Source: Mycobacterium palustre (GTDB lineage Bacteria; Actinomycetota; Actinomycetes; Mycobacteriales; Mycobacteriaceae). Taken from it: a stretch of DNA of 64,000 bases. Location of the stretch: positions 16,034 through 80,033 of the forward strand of contig NZ_LQPJ01000090.1 in the NCBI RefSeq assembly GCF_002101785.1, given 5' to 3'. The notes beneath the pieces are model-generated. The model was not told where the DNA came from and did not search any database. It saw only the letters and a list, made by a program, of their open reading frames with translations. This document shows, piece by piece, positions 7,482 through 15,536 of this stretch. The position numbers were made by a program, and so were the translations under genes. Position 1 is the first letter of the stretch. The number at the start of each line of letters is the position of its first letter.

Positions 7482-10165
7482 TGGAGATCCCGGGCCTGGA
7501 CCCGGTCCGCCTCGACTGCGACGTGCTGGTGATCGGCGGCGGCACCGCGGGCACCATGGCGGCGCTGTCGGCCGCCGAGCACGGCGCGCAGGTGCTGCTG
7601 CTGGAGAAGGCGCACGTGCGGCACTCCGGCGCGCTGGCGATGGGCATGGACGGCGTCAACAACGCCGTCATCCCCGGCAAGGCGGAGCCCGAGGACTACG
7701 TCGCCGAAATCACCCGGGCCAACGACGGGATCGTCAACCAGCGCACCGTCTATCAGACCGCCACCCGAGGCTTCGCGATGGTGCAGCGGCTGGAGCGCTA
7801 CGGGGTGAAGTTCGAAAAGGACGAGCACGGCGAGTACGCGGTGCGCCGGGTGCACCGCTCGGGCTCCTACGTGCTGCCCATGCCGGAGGGCAAGGACGTC
7901 AAGAAGGCGCTGTACCGGGTGCTGCGGCAGCGCTCGATGCGGGAGAAGATCCGCATCGAGAACCGGCTGATGCCCGTGCGGGTGTTGACCGACCCCGACA
8001 AAGGGGGCCGGGCGGTCGGCGCCGCGGCGTTGCACACGCGCACCGGCGAATTCGTCGCCGTGGGCGCCAAGGCGGTGATCCTGGCCACCGGCGCCTGCGG
8101 GCGCCTGGGGCTGCCCGCCTCGGGGTACCTGTACGGCACCTACGAGAACCCGACCAACGCCGGCGACGGGTATGCGATGGCCTATCACGCGGGCGCCGAG
8201 CTGTCGGGGATCGAGTGCTTCCAGGTCAATCCGCTGATCAAGGACTACAACGGCCCGGCCTGTGCCTATGTCGCCAACCCGTTCGGCGGCTATCAGGTCA
8301 ACGCGTTGGGGGAGCGGTTCGTCGACTCGGACTACTGGTCGGGCCAGATGATGGCCGAGGTGAAGGGCGAGATCGACTCCGCCCGCGGCCCCATCTACCT
8401 GAAGGTGTCGCACCTGCCCGACGAGACGCTGACCGCGCTGGAGAACATCCTGCACACCACGGAGCGCCCGACCCGGGGCACGTTCCACGCCAACCGCGGT
8501 CACGACTACCGCACCCACGACGTCGAGATGCACATCTCCGAAATCGGGCTGTGCAGTGGGCATTCCGCGTCCGGCGTCTGGGTCGACGAGCACGCCCGCA
8601 CCACGGTGCCGGGGCTGTATGCGGCGGGGGACCTGGCCTGCGTGCCGCACAACTACATGATCGGGGCGTTCGTGTTCGGCGACCTGGCCGGCACCGACGC
8701 CGCGTCGGTGAGCACGAAAACCGCTGCACCACAAGAGCTTCCGTCGGACCAGCTGCGGGCCGCGCACGAGCTGATCTACCGGCCGCTGCGGCATCCGGAC
8801 GGGCCGCCGCAGCCGCAGGTCGAATACAAGCTGCGCCGCTTCGTCAACGACTACGTGGCGCCGCCCAAGACGGCCGCCAAGCTGTCCATCGCGGTGCGGA
8901 CCTTCGACCGGATGCGCGACGAGATCGCCGAGATGGGCGCCCGCAACCCGCACGAGCTGATGCGCGCCGTCGAGGTGTCGTTCATCCGGGACTGCGCCGA
9001 GATGGCCGCCCGCTCGTCGCTGACCCGCACCGAATCGCGGTGGGGCCTCTACCACGACCGCGCCGACCTGCCCGTCCGCGACGACGGCGAGTGGGGTTAT
9101 CACCTGAACCTGCGCAAGGGGCCCGACGGGCAGATGGTGTTCCTCAAGCGGCCGGTGGCCCCGTACCTGGTTTCGGTGCCCGAGCTCGACGGGTTGCCGC
9201 CGTCGGATCAGACCGTGCACGAGGTGGCGCAGCCGCCGCTGATCGGCGGCCAGGCGCCGGCCACCGCGGCATCGCGGATCCAGTCCGCACCAACGGGTTT
9301 CGAGCCGCCCTCCCCGCGCATCGCCTCGGTGCTGGCGCTCGAGGAGCCGACGATCGCCGACCTGCACCCCTATCTCGCCGACGCCGATCCGGGGGTGCGC
9401 CGCACCGCGGTGGCGACGCTGACCGAGCACATCCCCGACGGGTATGCCCGTGCGCTTTATGCGGCGCTGGACGACGCCGACGCCTCGGTGCGCCGCGCCG
9501 CCGCCGAGGGCGTCCGGGAGCTGGTCGAGGTGCTGCCCGACCCGGGCGCCGTCCGCGCCCACCTCGGCTCGCGCGACACGGTGGTGCGCGCGGCCGCCGT
9601 CTACCTGCTGGCCGCTCGGCGGGCCGGCGAAGCCGCGGAATACCTTGATGCGCTGGCTGATTCGGACCACCGGGTGCGGATCGAGGCGGTGCGGGCGCTG
9701 GTGTCGGTCGACGACGTGGACGGCGTCGTCATCGCCACGCGGGACGAGAACCGGGAGGTCCGCATCGCGGCGACCGCCGGCCTGGCCACGCTGGGCGGCG
9801 GCGGCGACGCCGTGCGGGCGCTGCTCGCCGACCCCGACCCGCTGGTGCGCGCCGCCGCGCTCGCCGCCCTGGGTCAATTGGGTTGCCGGGACGAGGATTT
9901 GGCCGCCGTCGACCGCGCCTTGGGGGCTCCGGCGTGGCAGGTGCGCGAGGGCGCGGCGCGGGCGCTCGCCGGCGCGGCCGCCGATGTCGCGGTGCCCAGG
10001 CTGGCCGAGGCGCTGGGCGACGCGCACCTCGACGTGCGCAAGGCCGCCGTGCTGAGCCTGACGCGGTCGGCTGGCGATCCCGCCGCCCGCGACGCCCTGG
10101 GTATCGCGCTGAAGGACGGCGACGCCGACGTGCGCGCCTACGCGCGGCGGGCCCTGGACGGGTAG
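7478..10165 (+). CDS. AprA/FrdA-like FAD flavoprotein with C-terminal HEAT repeats
   Basis: Large cytoplasmic protein of 895 aa. Residues 1 to about 560 form a succinate dehydrogenase/fumarate reductase/adenylylsulfate reductase alpha-type flavoprotein: dinucleotide fold GGGTAG at residues 20-25, a capping region, and the second FAD motif GLYAAGD near residue 385. The fumarate-reductase proton-donor region is replaced by GLCSGHSASGVW, so classical fumarate or succinate chemistry is doubtful. From about residue 620 to the end are nine HEAT-like helical repeats (PGVRRTAVATL, ASVRRAAAEGV, HRVRIEAVRAL and so on), a protein-interaction scaffold. It is translationally coupled to the ABC importer, and the operon also has a ferredoxin. 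I infer a reductase or oxidase for an imported solute, possibly sulfur-containing; this is unproven. Confidence 0.85.
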   Translation: MMEIPGLDPVRLDCDVLVIGGGTAGTMAALSAAEHGAQVLLLEKAHVRHSGALAMGMDGVNNAVIPGKAEPEDYVAEITRANDGIVNQRTVYQTATRGFAMVQRLERYGVKFEKDEHGEYAVRRVHRSGSYVLPMPEGKDVKKALYRVLRQRSMREKIRIENRLMPVRVLTDPDKGGRAVGAAALHTRTGEFVAVGAKAVILATGACGRLGLPASGYLYGTYENPTNAGDGYAMAYHAGAELSGIECFQVNPLIKDYNGPACAYVANPFGGYQVNALGERFVDSDYWSGQMMAEVKGEIDSARGPIYLKVSHLPDETLTALENILHTTERPTRGTFHANRGHDYRTHDVEMHISEIGLCSGHSASGVWVDEHARTTVPGLYAAGDLACVPHNYMIGAFVFGDLAGTDAASVSTKTAAPQELPSDQLRAAHELIYRPLRHPDGPPQPQVEYKLRRFVNDYVAPPKTAAKLSIAVRTFDRMRDEIAEMGARNPHELMRAVEVSFIRDCAEMAARSSLTRTESRWGLYHDRADLPVRDDGEWGYHLNLRKGPDGQMVFLKRPVAPYLVSVPELDGLPPSDQTVHEVAQPPLIGGQAPATAASRIQSAPTGFEPPSPRIASVLALEEPTIADLHPYLADADPGVRRTAVATLTEHIPDGYARALYAALDDADASVRRAAAEGVRELVEVLPDPGAVRAHLGSRDTVVRAAAVYLLAARRAGEAAEYLDALADSDHRVRIEAVRALVSVDDVDGVVIATRDENREVRIAATAGLATLGGGGDAVRALLADPDPLVRAAALAALGQLGCRDEDLAAVDRALGAPAWQVREGAARALAGAAADVAVPRLAEALGDAHLDVRKAAVLSLTRSAGDPAARDALGIALKDGDADVRAYARRALDG

Positions 10166-10172
10166 CGGCGCC

Positions 10173-10712
10173 TCAGCGCAGCACCTTGGCGTACAGCAGG
10201 GCGTCCTGCGGCTCGGGCCCCAGGGTGGGGTAGACGGCGTAGCGGGCCAGCCGGCCCTCCAGCTCGAACCCGGCCCGTTGCAGCACGCGTGCCGAGCGGT
10301 CGTTGTCGACGTGGCAGGTGGCCCACACCCGGTACACGCCGCCGTCGGCGTGCAGTGCGGCCAGCAGCAGGTCGAGCACCTCGGGCATGTAGCCCTTGCC
10401 CCACCACCGCCGCCCGAGGCAATACCCGATCTCGACCGAGTGCGGCACCGGGCGCCGGCAGCTGGTCAACCCGACGACCTCGCCGCTGTGCCGCAACGTG
10501 ATTGCCCACGTTCGCTCGTCGTCGCTGGCGTTCAGTTTCTCGGTGATCACCCGTCGGGTGGCGGCCACGTCGGCGTGCGGGGTCCACAAGAGGTACTTCG
10601 TGACGTGCGGGTCGCGGGCGACCCGTTGGAACAACACGCCGGCGTCGTCGAGCACCGGCGGACGCAACAGCACCCGCGCGCCGTCGATGCGGTCGGGCGG
10701 GTACACGGCCAT
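10173..10712 (-). CDS. GNAT family N-acetyltransferase (RimJ/RimL type)
   Basis: Acetyl-CoA-dependent acyltransferase, 179 aa. It shows the RimJ/RimL arrangement: an N-terminal LRPPVLDDAGVLF strand-helix, an acetyl-CoA loop in LGRRWWGKGYMPEVL, and the C-terminal NDRSARVLQRAGFELEG helix that closes over the cofactor. The acceptor may be a protein N-terminus or a small amine and cannot be decided. It is the last gene of a minus-strand set, 4 bp after the hydrolase stop, and converges with the flavoprotein gene leaving only 7 bp between stops. Confidence 0.85.
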   Translation of the reverse strand: MAVYPPDRIDGARVLLRPPVLDDAGVLFQRVARDPHVTKYLLWTPHADVAATRRVITEKLNASDDERTWAITLRHSGEVVGLTSCRRPVPHSVEIGYCLGRRWWGKGYMPEVLDLLLAALHADGGVYRVWATCHVDNDRSARVLQRAGFELEGRLARYAVYPTLGPEPQDALLYAKVLR

Positions 10713-10716
10713 CGTG

Positions 10717-11931
10717 TCAGAGCCCGAGCGCCTGGTAGGTGCGGCGGACGAATTTCGGTTGGGCCGTGCGGAGTTTGGCCAGCGACGTGTTGCCCGCGAC
10801 GGCCGTGGCCGCGTGCACGGTCAAATCGGGGAGATTTTGGATCAAATACAGCAGGATCAGGTCGGCGCTGGGGTCGGCCTGCCACCAGGTTCCATACGCG
10901 CCGGGCCAGCTGAACGTCCCCAGCCCGCCCGGCCCGAACAGCGGGATCGACTTGGCCGGGTCGGTCACCACCGACAGGTTCAGCCCGAAGCCGCGGCCCA
11001 CCCAGTACGGCGCCCCCAGGAAGTTGTGCCGCTTCTGTTCGTCGGTGAGCCGGTCGGTCCGCATCAGGCGCGCCGACTCCTCCGACAACACCCGCACGCC
11101 GTCGACGGTGCCGTCGCCCAGCAGCATCCGCACGAACCGCAGGTAGTCGTCGGCCGTCGACCACAGCCCGCCGCCGGCGTTGCAGAACGAGGGCGGCGTG
11201 ATGTGCGGCGGGCCCATCACGTCGTGGCGCAGTTGGTGATCCTCGTCGAGGGAGTACATCGTCGCCGCGCGGCGGCGCGCCTCCGGCGTGACGAAGAATC
11301 CGGTGTCGGGCATGCCCGCCGGGCCCAGCACCCGCTCGTCGAGGACCTGGTGGAACGGCTTGCCGTCGATGCGGGAAGCGATGACGCCCAACAGGTCGAT
11401 CGAGTGGCTGTAGGTGACCTTCTCGCCGGGCTGATGCACCAGCGGCAGCTTGGCCAGCTCGCCGAGCCAGGCGTCGGGTCCCTGGTTGAAGGGCAGCCGC
11501 ATGTAGGCCTTCGAGATCGGCCCGGACACCGAAAAGGCGTAGGCCAGGCCGCTGGTGTGGGTGAGCAGGTCCTCGATCAGGATGGCTCGGCGCAGCGGGT
11601 GCGTGCGGTCCAGCGGGCCGTGCGGGTCGTCGAGCACCCGCACGTCGGCCAGCTCCGGCGCCCAGCGCGTGACCGGGTCGGTGAGCGCCAGCTTGCCCTC
11701 GTCGACCTGGCTCATGATCGCCGCGACCGTCACCGGCTTGGTCATCGACGCGATGCGAAACAGCGTGTCGCGCTGCATCGGCAGGCCGGCGCCGATGTCG
11801 CGGTAGCCGATCTCGTTGACCTGCAGCAGTTCTCCGCGCTGCCAGACCATCGTCACCGCCCCGGCCAGCAGGCCGGCGTCGCACACCTCACGGACCGGGG
11901 CCGCGTTGGCGCCAAGCGTCGAGCGATTCAC
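10717..11931 (-). CDS. serine hydrolase of the beta-lactamase/penicillin-binding (class C, esterase-like) family
   Basis: Hydrolase of 404 aa. The nucleophile motif S-x-x-K is present as SMTK near residue 80 and the Y-x-x motif as YSHS. The size and sequence HTSGLAY fit class C beta-lactamase-like esterases (EstB/LpqK-like), which more often cleave esters or peptides than beta-lactams. No signal peptide is evident, so probably cytoplasmic. I chose GTG 11931, which is 10 bp after the upstream methyltransferase stop; an in-frame extension runs back into that gene and is not credible. The tight spacing suggests co-transcription with its neighbours. Confidence 0.85.
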   Translation of the reverse strand: MNRSTLGANAAPVREVCDAGLLAGAVTMVWQRGELLQVNEIGYRDIGAGLPMQRDTLFRIASMTKPVTVAAIMSQVDEGKLALTDPVTRWAPELADVRVLDDPHGPLDRTHPLRRAILIEDLLTHTSGLAYAFSVSGPISKAYMRLPFNQGPDAWLGELAKLPLVHQPGEKVTYSHSIDLLGVIASRIDGKPFHQVLDERVLGPAGMPDTGFFVTPEARRRAATMYSLDEDHQLRHDVMGPPHITPPSFCNAGGGLWSTADDYLRFVRMLLGDGTVDGVRVLSEESARLMRTDRLTDEQKRHNFLGAPYWVGRGFGLNLSVVTDPAKSIPLFGPGGLGTFSWPGAYGTWWQADPSADLILLYLIQNLPDLTVHAATAVAGNTSLAKLRTAQPKFVRRTYQALGL

Positions 11932-11941
11932 CCGGTTCAGG

Positions 11942-12568
11942 TTAGTAGCGCCGTTTCGCCCGGACGTACCAGAACGCCATTTCGACCTCGGTGCCATCGA
12001 CTTCGCGACGCACGGTCGCCGGCTCGAGCGATTCGATGTCCCAGCCCGCTCCGCCGAGGACATCGCGCAGCGTCTCCTCGGACACGGCCGGGCGGGGCCA
12101 GTTTTCGTTTATCGGGTTGGTGTCGGAGAAGCAGCTGATCAGCAGCGTGGCGCCGGGCCGGGTCGCGCGGTGCGCCGCCGCGGCGTAGGCGCGCTTGCCC
12201 TCGTCGTCGAGGCAGTGGAACATGCCGCTGTCGACGACGGTGTCGAACGCGTCGGCGTAGCCCTCGAGCTTGGTGGAGTCGGCGACCGCGAACCTCACGT
12301 CGACCCCCGCGTCCCGGGCCCGCCGCTCGGCGGTGATCAGCGCGGTCGGCGAGATGTCCAGCCCGGTGACGTTGTAGCCGTTCTTGGCCAAATAGATCGC
12401 GTTGTCGCCAAGCCCGCAGCCGATGTCGAGGACGTCGCCGTGGACGAAGCCGCCGGTGTGCCAACCGATGACGTTGTCCTTGGGCGCCTTGGTGTCCCAC
12501 GGCGGCGTGGGCATCGGGGGGATTCCTTCGCCGGGGCTCTCGCCGCGGTAGAGGGCGTCGAAGTCCAT
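11942..12568 (-). CDS. class I SAM-dependent methyltransferase (Rv1377c-like)
   Basis: Methyltransferase of 208 aa. Motif I is VLDIGCGLGD (near residue 47), followed by the acidic residue ending strand 2 in VTGLDIS and motif II at FDTVVDSGMFHCLDD. The N-terminal WDTKAPKDNVIGW and the overall size resemble thiopurine- and TehB-like small-molecule methyltransferases, but the substrate is unknown. Position (beside a DUF222 gene and close to pyrR) matches M. tuberculosis Rv1377c, annotated there as a putative transferase. It starts 10 bp after the HNH gene and ends 10 bp before the hydrolase. Confidence 0.87.
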   Translation of the reverse strand: MDFDALYRGESPGEGIPPMPTPPWDTKAPKDNVIGWHTGGFVHGDVLDIGCGLGDNAIYLAKNGYNVTGLDISPTALITAERRARDAGVDVRFAVADSTKLEGYADAFDTVVDSGMFHCLDDEGKRAYAAAAHRATRPGATLLISCFSDTNPINENWPRPAVSEETLRDVLGGAGWDIESLEPATVRREVDGTEVEMAFWYVRAKRRY

Positions 12569-12578
12569 GCCCGCCAGC

Positions 12579-13856
12579 TTAGGCCGCGTGCAGATCGATG
12601 AGTGCGATAGCGACCCGCGCTTCGACCTCGCTGACGTCTACCTTGAACGGGCCGGGCGGTGGCGGCGCGCCGGAGCGATACCGCATCCCGGTCGGCGTCT
12701 CGAATTCGGCGGAGTGCCTGCCCATCTCGTCGACGGTGGCGGTGACCCGCCAGCCGGGCGCCTCCTTGGCGTAGTTGCAGCGTTCGCACGACCCGAGCCC
12801 GTTCGCCGCGCTGGTCGGGCCGCCGCGTCGATGGGGCCGGGCGTGGTCGCGATGCCGGATGGGCGCGTCGCAGTAGGGCGTGCGGCAGCCCTGATCGCGC
12901 AGCCCGATGAACGCGGCCAGCCCCTTGGGGAACCGACGCGCGCGCGACTCCATGCCCACCAGCGCGCCCGACCCCGGATGCCGGTAGAGCCTGCGCAGCG
13001 TGGCCCGCGAGCGGCTGTCGAGGGCCGCGTCGCCGACCAGGCGGCGGGCCACGGCCGCCGGAATCGGGCCGTACCCGTCGACCACCGCGGCGCTGTCGTC
13101 GCCGCCCAGCAGCGTCGCGTCGGAGATGAGCAGGTTGACCGCGATCGGCGGCGCCGCCTCGGCGGGCCGTCCCGTGACCCGTTCGATCAACGCGTCCGCC
13201 ATCACCTGGCCGCGGCTGCGCTCGTCGAAGGTGGTGTCGGCGGCCCGCTTGAGCGCCGCGTACACCGCCACCCCCTGGGCGACCGGGAGGAGCGCCGTCA
13301 CCCACGTCATGGTGTCGGGCGCCGGCCGGATCGTCACCGTGCGTTCGGATTCGGCCTTGGCGGCGCGATCGACCACCGCCTGAGCGTTCAGCCGGTAGGC
13401 GACGGCCCGCGCGGCGGCGGCGATCCGAGCGTCGCCCATGCCCTCCAACTTCGACATATCCGCGCACATCTCGGCGTCCAGCGCGCGGCGGTCCTCGACG
13501 TCCAGGCAGGCGCTCTCGCGCACGATCAGCGTGGCCCGCCACTCCGACAGCCGCCCGGCCTCGAGGGCCGCCAGGGTGTGCGGCATCTCGTGCACCAGGG
13601 CCTTGGCGAACCCGAGGTGCCTGCCGCCGCGCGCCGGGGAGTCGCGCCGGGCCAGCGCGATCTCGCTCGCCAGCCCGCGGCCCCGTTGGTCGGCAGGCAC
13701 CCCGGCGGCCGCCTCGTTGTTGCGGCGCATGGCGTCCAGCGCCGCGGCGGCACGCGCCTGAGCTGCGGCGGCCGCCGACTTGACCCGCTCCAGCTCGGCG
13801 ATCCGCGCGATCAGGGCGGCCTCGCCGGCGCGGGGATCGTCGCTCGGTTCGAACAT
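12579..13856 (-). CDS. DUF222 / HNH endonuclease-domain protein (13E12 family, Rv1378c-like)
   Basis: Protein of 425 aa. Residues to about 300 form the helical DUF222 region typical of the mycobacterial REP13E12 proteins. The C-terminal part has an HNH nuclease fold: GCRTPYCDAP, RHRDHARPHRRGG, then N and CERCNYAK, giving the Zn-binding cysteines and the catalytic histidine pair. It therefore looks active as a DNA nuclease, though no biochemical role is established for the family. ATG 13856 was chosen because TACCAT (minus strand, 13864-13869) ends 7 nt before it, fitting a leaderless mRNA; GTG 13886 is the alternative. It leads a compact operon with the methyltransferase, hydrolase and GNAT genes. 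Confidence 0.85.
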   Translation of the reverse strand: MFEPSDDPRAGEAALIARIAELERVKSAAAAAQARAAAALDAMRRNNEAAAGVPADQRGRGLASEIALARRDSPARGGRHLGFAKALVHEMPHTLAALEAGRLSEWRATLIVRESACLDVEDRRALDAEMCADMSKLEGMGDARIAAAARAVAYRLNAQAVVDRAAKAESERTVTIRPAPDTMTWVTALLPVAQGVAVYAALKRAADTTFDERSRGQVMADALIERVTGRPAEAAPPIAVNLLISDATLLGGDDSAAVVDGYGPIPAAVARRLVGDAALDSRSRATLRRLYRHPGSGALVGMESRARRFPKGLAAFIGLRDQGCRTPYCDAPIRHRDHARPHRRGGPTSAANGLGSCERCNYAKEAPGWRVTATVDEMGRHSAEFETPTGMRYRSGAPPPPGPFKVDVSEVEARVAIALIDLHAA

Positions 13857-13863
13857 AGTTTCG

Positions 13864-13869
13864 ATGGTA
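13864..13869 (-). promoter_or_regulatory. putative -10 of the DUF222-methyltransferase-hydrolase-GNAT operon
   Basis: TACCAT on the minus strand, ending seven bases before ATG 13856. The spacing implies transcription starting at the start codon. Confidence 0.4.
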
Positions 13870-13920
13870 GGGCACACCACCGACACGCGACCGCTTTGCG
13901 GGCCCGGCGAGCTCAGGTGC

Positions 13921-13926
13921 TACGCT
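13921..13926 (+). promoter_or_regulatory. putative -10 of the pyr operon
   Basis: TACGCT fits TANNNT. A possible -35, TTGCGG, lies at 13896-13901 with a rather long 19-bp spacer. Transcription from about 13933 would give a leader of about 57 nt holding the PyrR hairpin. Confidence 0.4.
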
Positions 13927-13942
13927 GCCGTGCAGTCGACAT

Positions 13943-13977
13943 CCTTTAACGATCCGTCCAGAGAGGCGGAGAAGGAG
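13943..13977 (+). promoter_or_regulatory. PyrR-binding leader hairpin overlapping the pyrR ribosome binding site
   Basis: The leader contains GTCCAGAGAGGC (13956-13967), matching the loop consensus UCCNGNGAGG recognised by PyrR. It is closed by CCG/CGG, and CCTT at 13943-13946 can pair with AAGG at 13972-13975, which is part of the Shine-Dalgarno GAAGGAGG (13971-13978). Binding of PyrR with UMP would thus hide the ribosome binding site, the translational repression known for mycobacterial pyr operons. No terminator hairpin is seen, so transcriptional attenuation is unlikely. Confidence 0.75.
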
Positions 13978-13989
13978 GTCAAATAGCGC

Positions 13990-14562
13990 ATGGGCGCCGC
14001 GGATAACGCCGGCTTCGGCGGTGAATCCAGGGAATTGATGTCGGCGGCCGACGTGGGCCGCACCATTTCCCGCATCGCGCATCAGATCATCGAAAAGACC
14101 GCGCTCGACGGGCCCGACGCCCCGCGCGTGGTGCTGCTGGGCATTCCGACCCGCGGCGTGATCCTGGCCCAACGCCTGGCCACCAACATCGGCGAATACA
14201 GCGGCGTCAAGGTGCCCCACGGCGGCCTCGACATCACGCTCTACCGCGACGACCTGATGCAAAAGCCGCCGCGGCCGCTGGAGGCGACCTTGATCCCGGC
14301 CGGCGGCATCGACGACGCGCTGGTCATCCTCGTCGACGACGTGCTCTACTCCGGGCGTTCGGTGCGCTCGGCCCTCGATGCGCTGCGCGACGTCGGCCGC
14401 CCGCGGGTGGTGCAGCTGGCGGTGCTGGTCGACCGGGGCCACCGCGAGCTGCCGCTGCGGGCCGACTACGTCGGCAAGAACGTGCCCACCTCGCGCAGCG
14501 AGAGCGTGCACGTCCTGCTGAGCGAACACGACGGCCGCGACGGCGTGGTGCTCTCCCGATGA
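13990..14562 (+). CDS. pyrR: bifunctional pyr operon regulator / uracil phosphoribosyltransferase
   Basis: RNA-binding repressor and UPRTase, 190 aa, equal in length to typical mycobacterial PyrR. The PRPP motif [18 protein letters not shown] is intact (near residues 114-131), and [12 protein letters not shown] and YRDDL are family hallmarks. It senses UMP or UTP against PRPP and binds the leader hairpin just upstream, lowering translation of its own operon. The start ATG follows a strong GAAGGAGG with an 11-nt spacer. The stop overlaps pyrB by ATGA. It corresponds to Rv1379. Confidence 0.97.
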   Translation: MGAADNAGFGGESRELMSAADVGRTISRIAHQIIEKTALDGPDAPRVVLLGIPTRGVILAQRLATNIGEYSGVKVPHGGLDITLYRDDLMQKPPRPLEATLIPAGGIDDALVILVDDVLYSGRSVRSALDALRDVGRPRVVQLAVLVDRGHRELPLRADYVGKNVPTSRSESVHVLLSEHDGRDGVVLSR

Positions 14563-15536
14563 CGCGCCACCTGTTGGCCGCCGGCGACCTGACCCGCGAC
14601 GAGGCCACCGCCATCCTCGACGACGCCGACCGGTTCGCGCAGGCGCTGGTGGGCCGCGAGATCAAAAAGCTGCCCACGCTGCGCGGCCGCACCATCGTCA
14701 CGATGTTTTACGAAAATTCGACTCGCACCCGGGTGTCGTTCGAGGTGGCCGGCAAGTGGATGAGCGCCGACGTGATCAACGTCAGCGCCAGCGGATCCTC
14801 GGTGGGCAAGGGGGAGTCGCTGCGCGACACCGCACTGACGCTGCGGGCCGCCGGCGCCGACGCGCTGGTCATCCGCCACTCGGCGTCCGGCGCCGCGCAT
14901 TTGCTCGCCGAGTGGACTTCGGCGGCAAAGTCCGCCGATGGCACGGGCCCGTCGGTGATCAACGCCGGCGACGGCACGCACGAGCACCCCACCCAGGCGC
15001 TGCTCGACGCGCTGACCATCCGGCAGCGGCTCGGCGGCATCGAGGGCCGTCGCGTCGTCATCGTCGGCGACATCCTGCACAGCCGGGTCGCCCGCTCCAA
15101 CGTGATGCTGCTTTCGACCCTGGGCGCCGAGGTGGTGCTGGTCGCGCCGCCGACGCTGCTGCCGGTCGGCGTCGACGGCTGGCCGGTGACCGTCGCAGGC
15201 GATTTCGACGCCGAACTGCCCGCCGCCGACGCCGTGCTGATGCTGCGGGTGCAGGCCGAGCGGATGAACGGCGGCTTCTTCCCGTCGGTGCGCGAGTACT
15301 CGTCCCTGTACGGGCTGTCCGAACGCCGGCAGGCGATGCTGCCGGGCCACGCCGTGGTGCTGCACCCGGGACCGATGCTCCGCGGCATGGAGATCTCGTC
15401 GACGGTGGCCGACTCGTCGCAATCGGCTGTGCTGCAACAGGTTTCCAATGGGGTGCACGTGCGGATGGCGGTGTTGTTCCATGTGCTGGTCGGCACCGAG
15501 TCGGCCGGGCAGAAGGCCAAGGAGGGCGTAGCGTGA
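14559..15536 (+). CDS. pyrB: aspartate carbamoyltransferase catalytic subunit
   Basis: Catalyses carbamoyl phosphate plus aspartate to N-carbamoyl-aspartate, the committed step of pyrimidine synthesis. 325 aa, normal length. The carbamoyl-phosphate loop STRTRVSF (residues ~55-62), the SSVGKGESL swinging loop and HPTQALLD are present. No pyrI regulatory chain is seen; feedback is presumably through PyrR. It overlaps pyrR (ATGA) and pyrC (GTGA). Confidence 0.97.
   Translation: MTRHLLAAGDLTRDEATAILDDADRFAQALVGREIKKLPTLRGRTIVTMFYENSTRTRVSFEVAGKWMSADVINVSASGSSVGKGESLRDTALTLRAAGADALVIRHSASGAAHLLAEWTSAAKSADGTGPSVINAGDGTHEHPTQALLDALTIRQRLGGIEGRRVVIVGDILHSRVARSNVMLLSTLGAEVVLVAPPTLLPVGVDGWPVTVAGDFDAELPAADAVLMLRVQAERMNGGFFPSVREYSSLYGLSERRQAMLPGHAVVLHPGPMLRGMEISSTVADSSQSAVLQQVSNGVHVRMAVLFHVLVGTESAGQKAKEGVA

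Noticed and set aside
7463..10027. 854-codon antisense frame across the flavoprotein gene
   Set aside because: Composition (His, Gln, Arg, Gly, Val) is that of an antisense shadow; no domain seen, while the plus-strand frame shows FAD and HEAT motifs.
12337..14529. 730-codon minus-strand frame from pyrR to the methyltransferase
   Set aside because: Crosses three real genes in another frame, with shadow composition.
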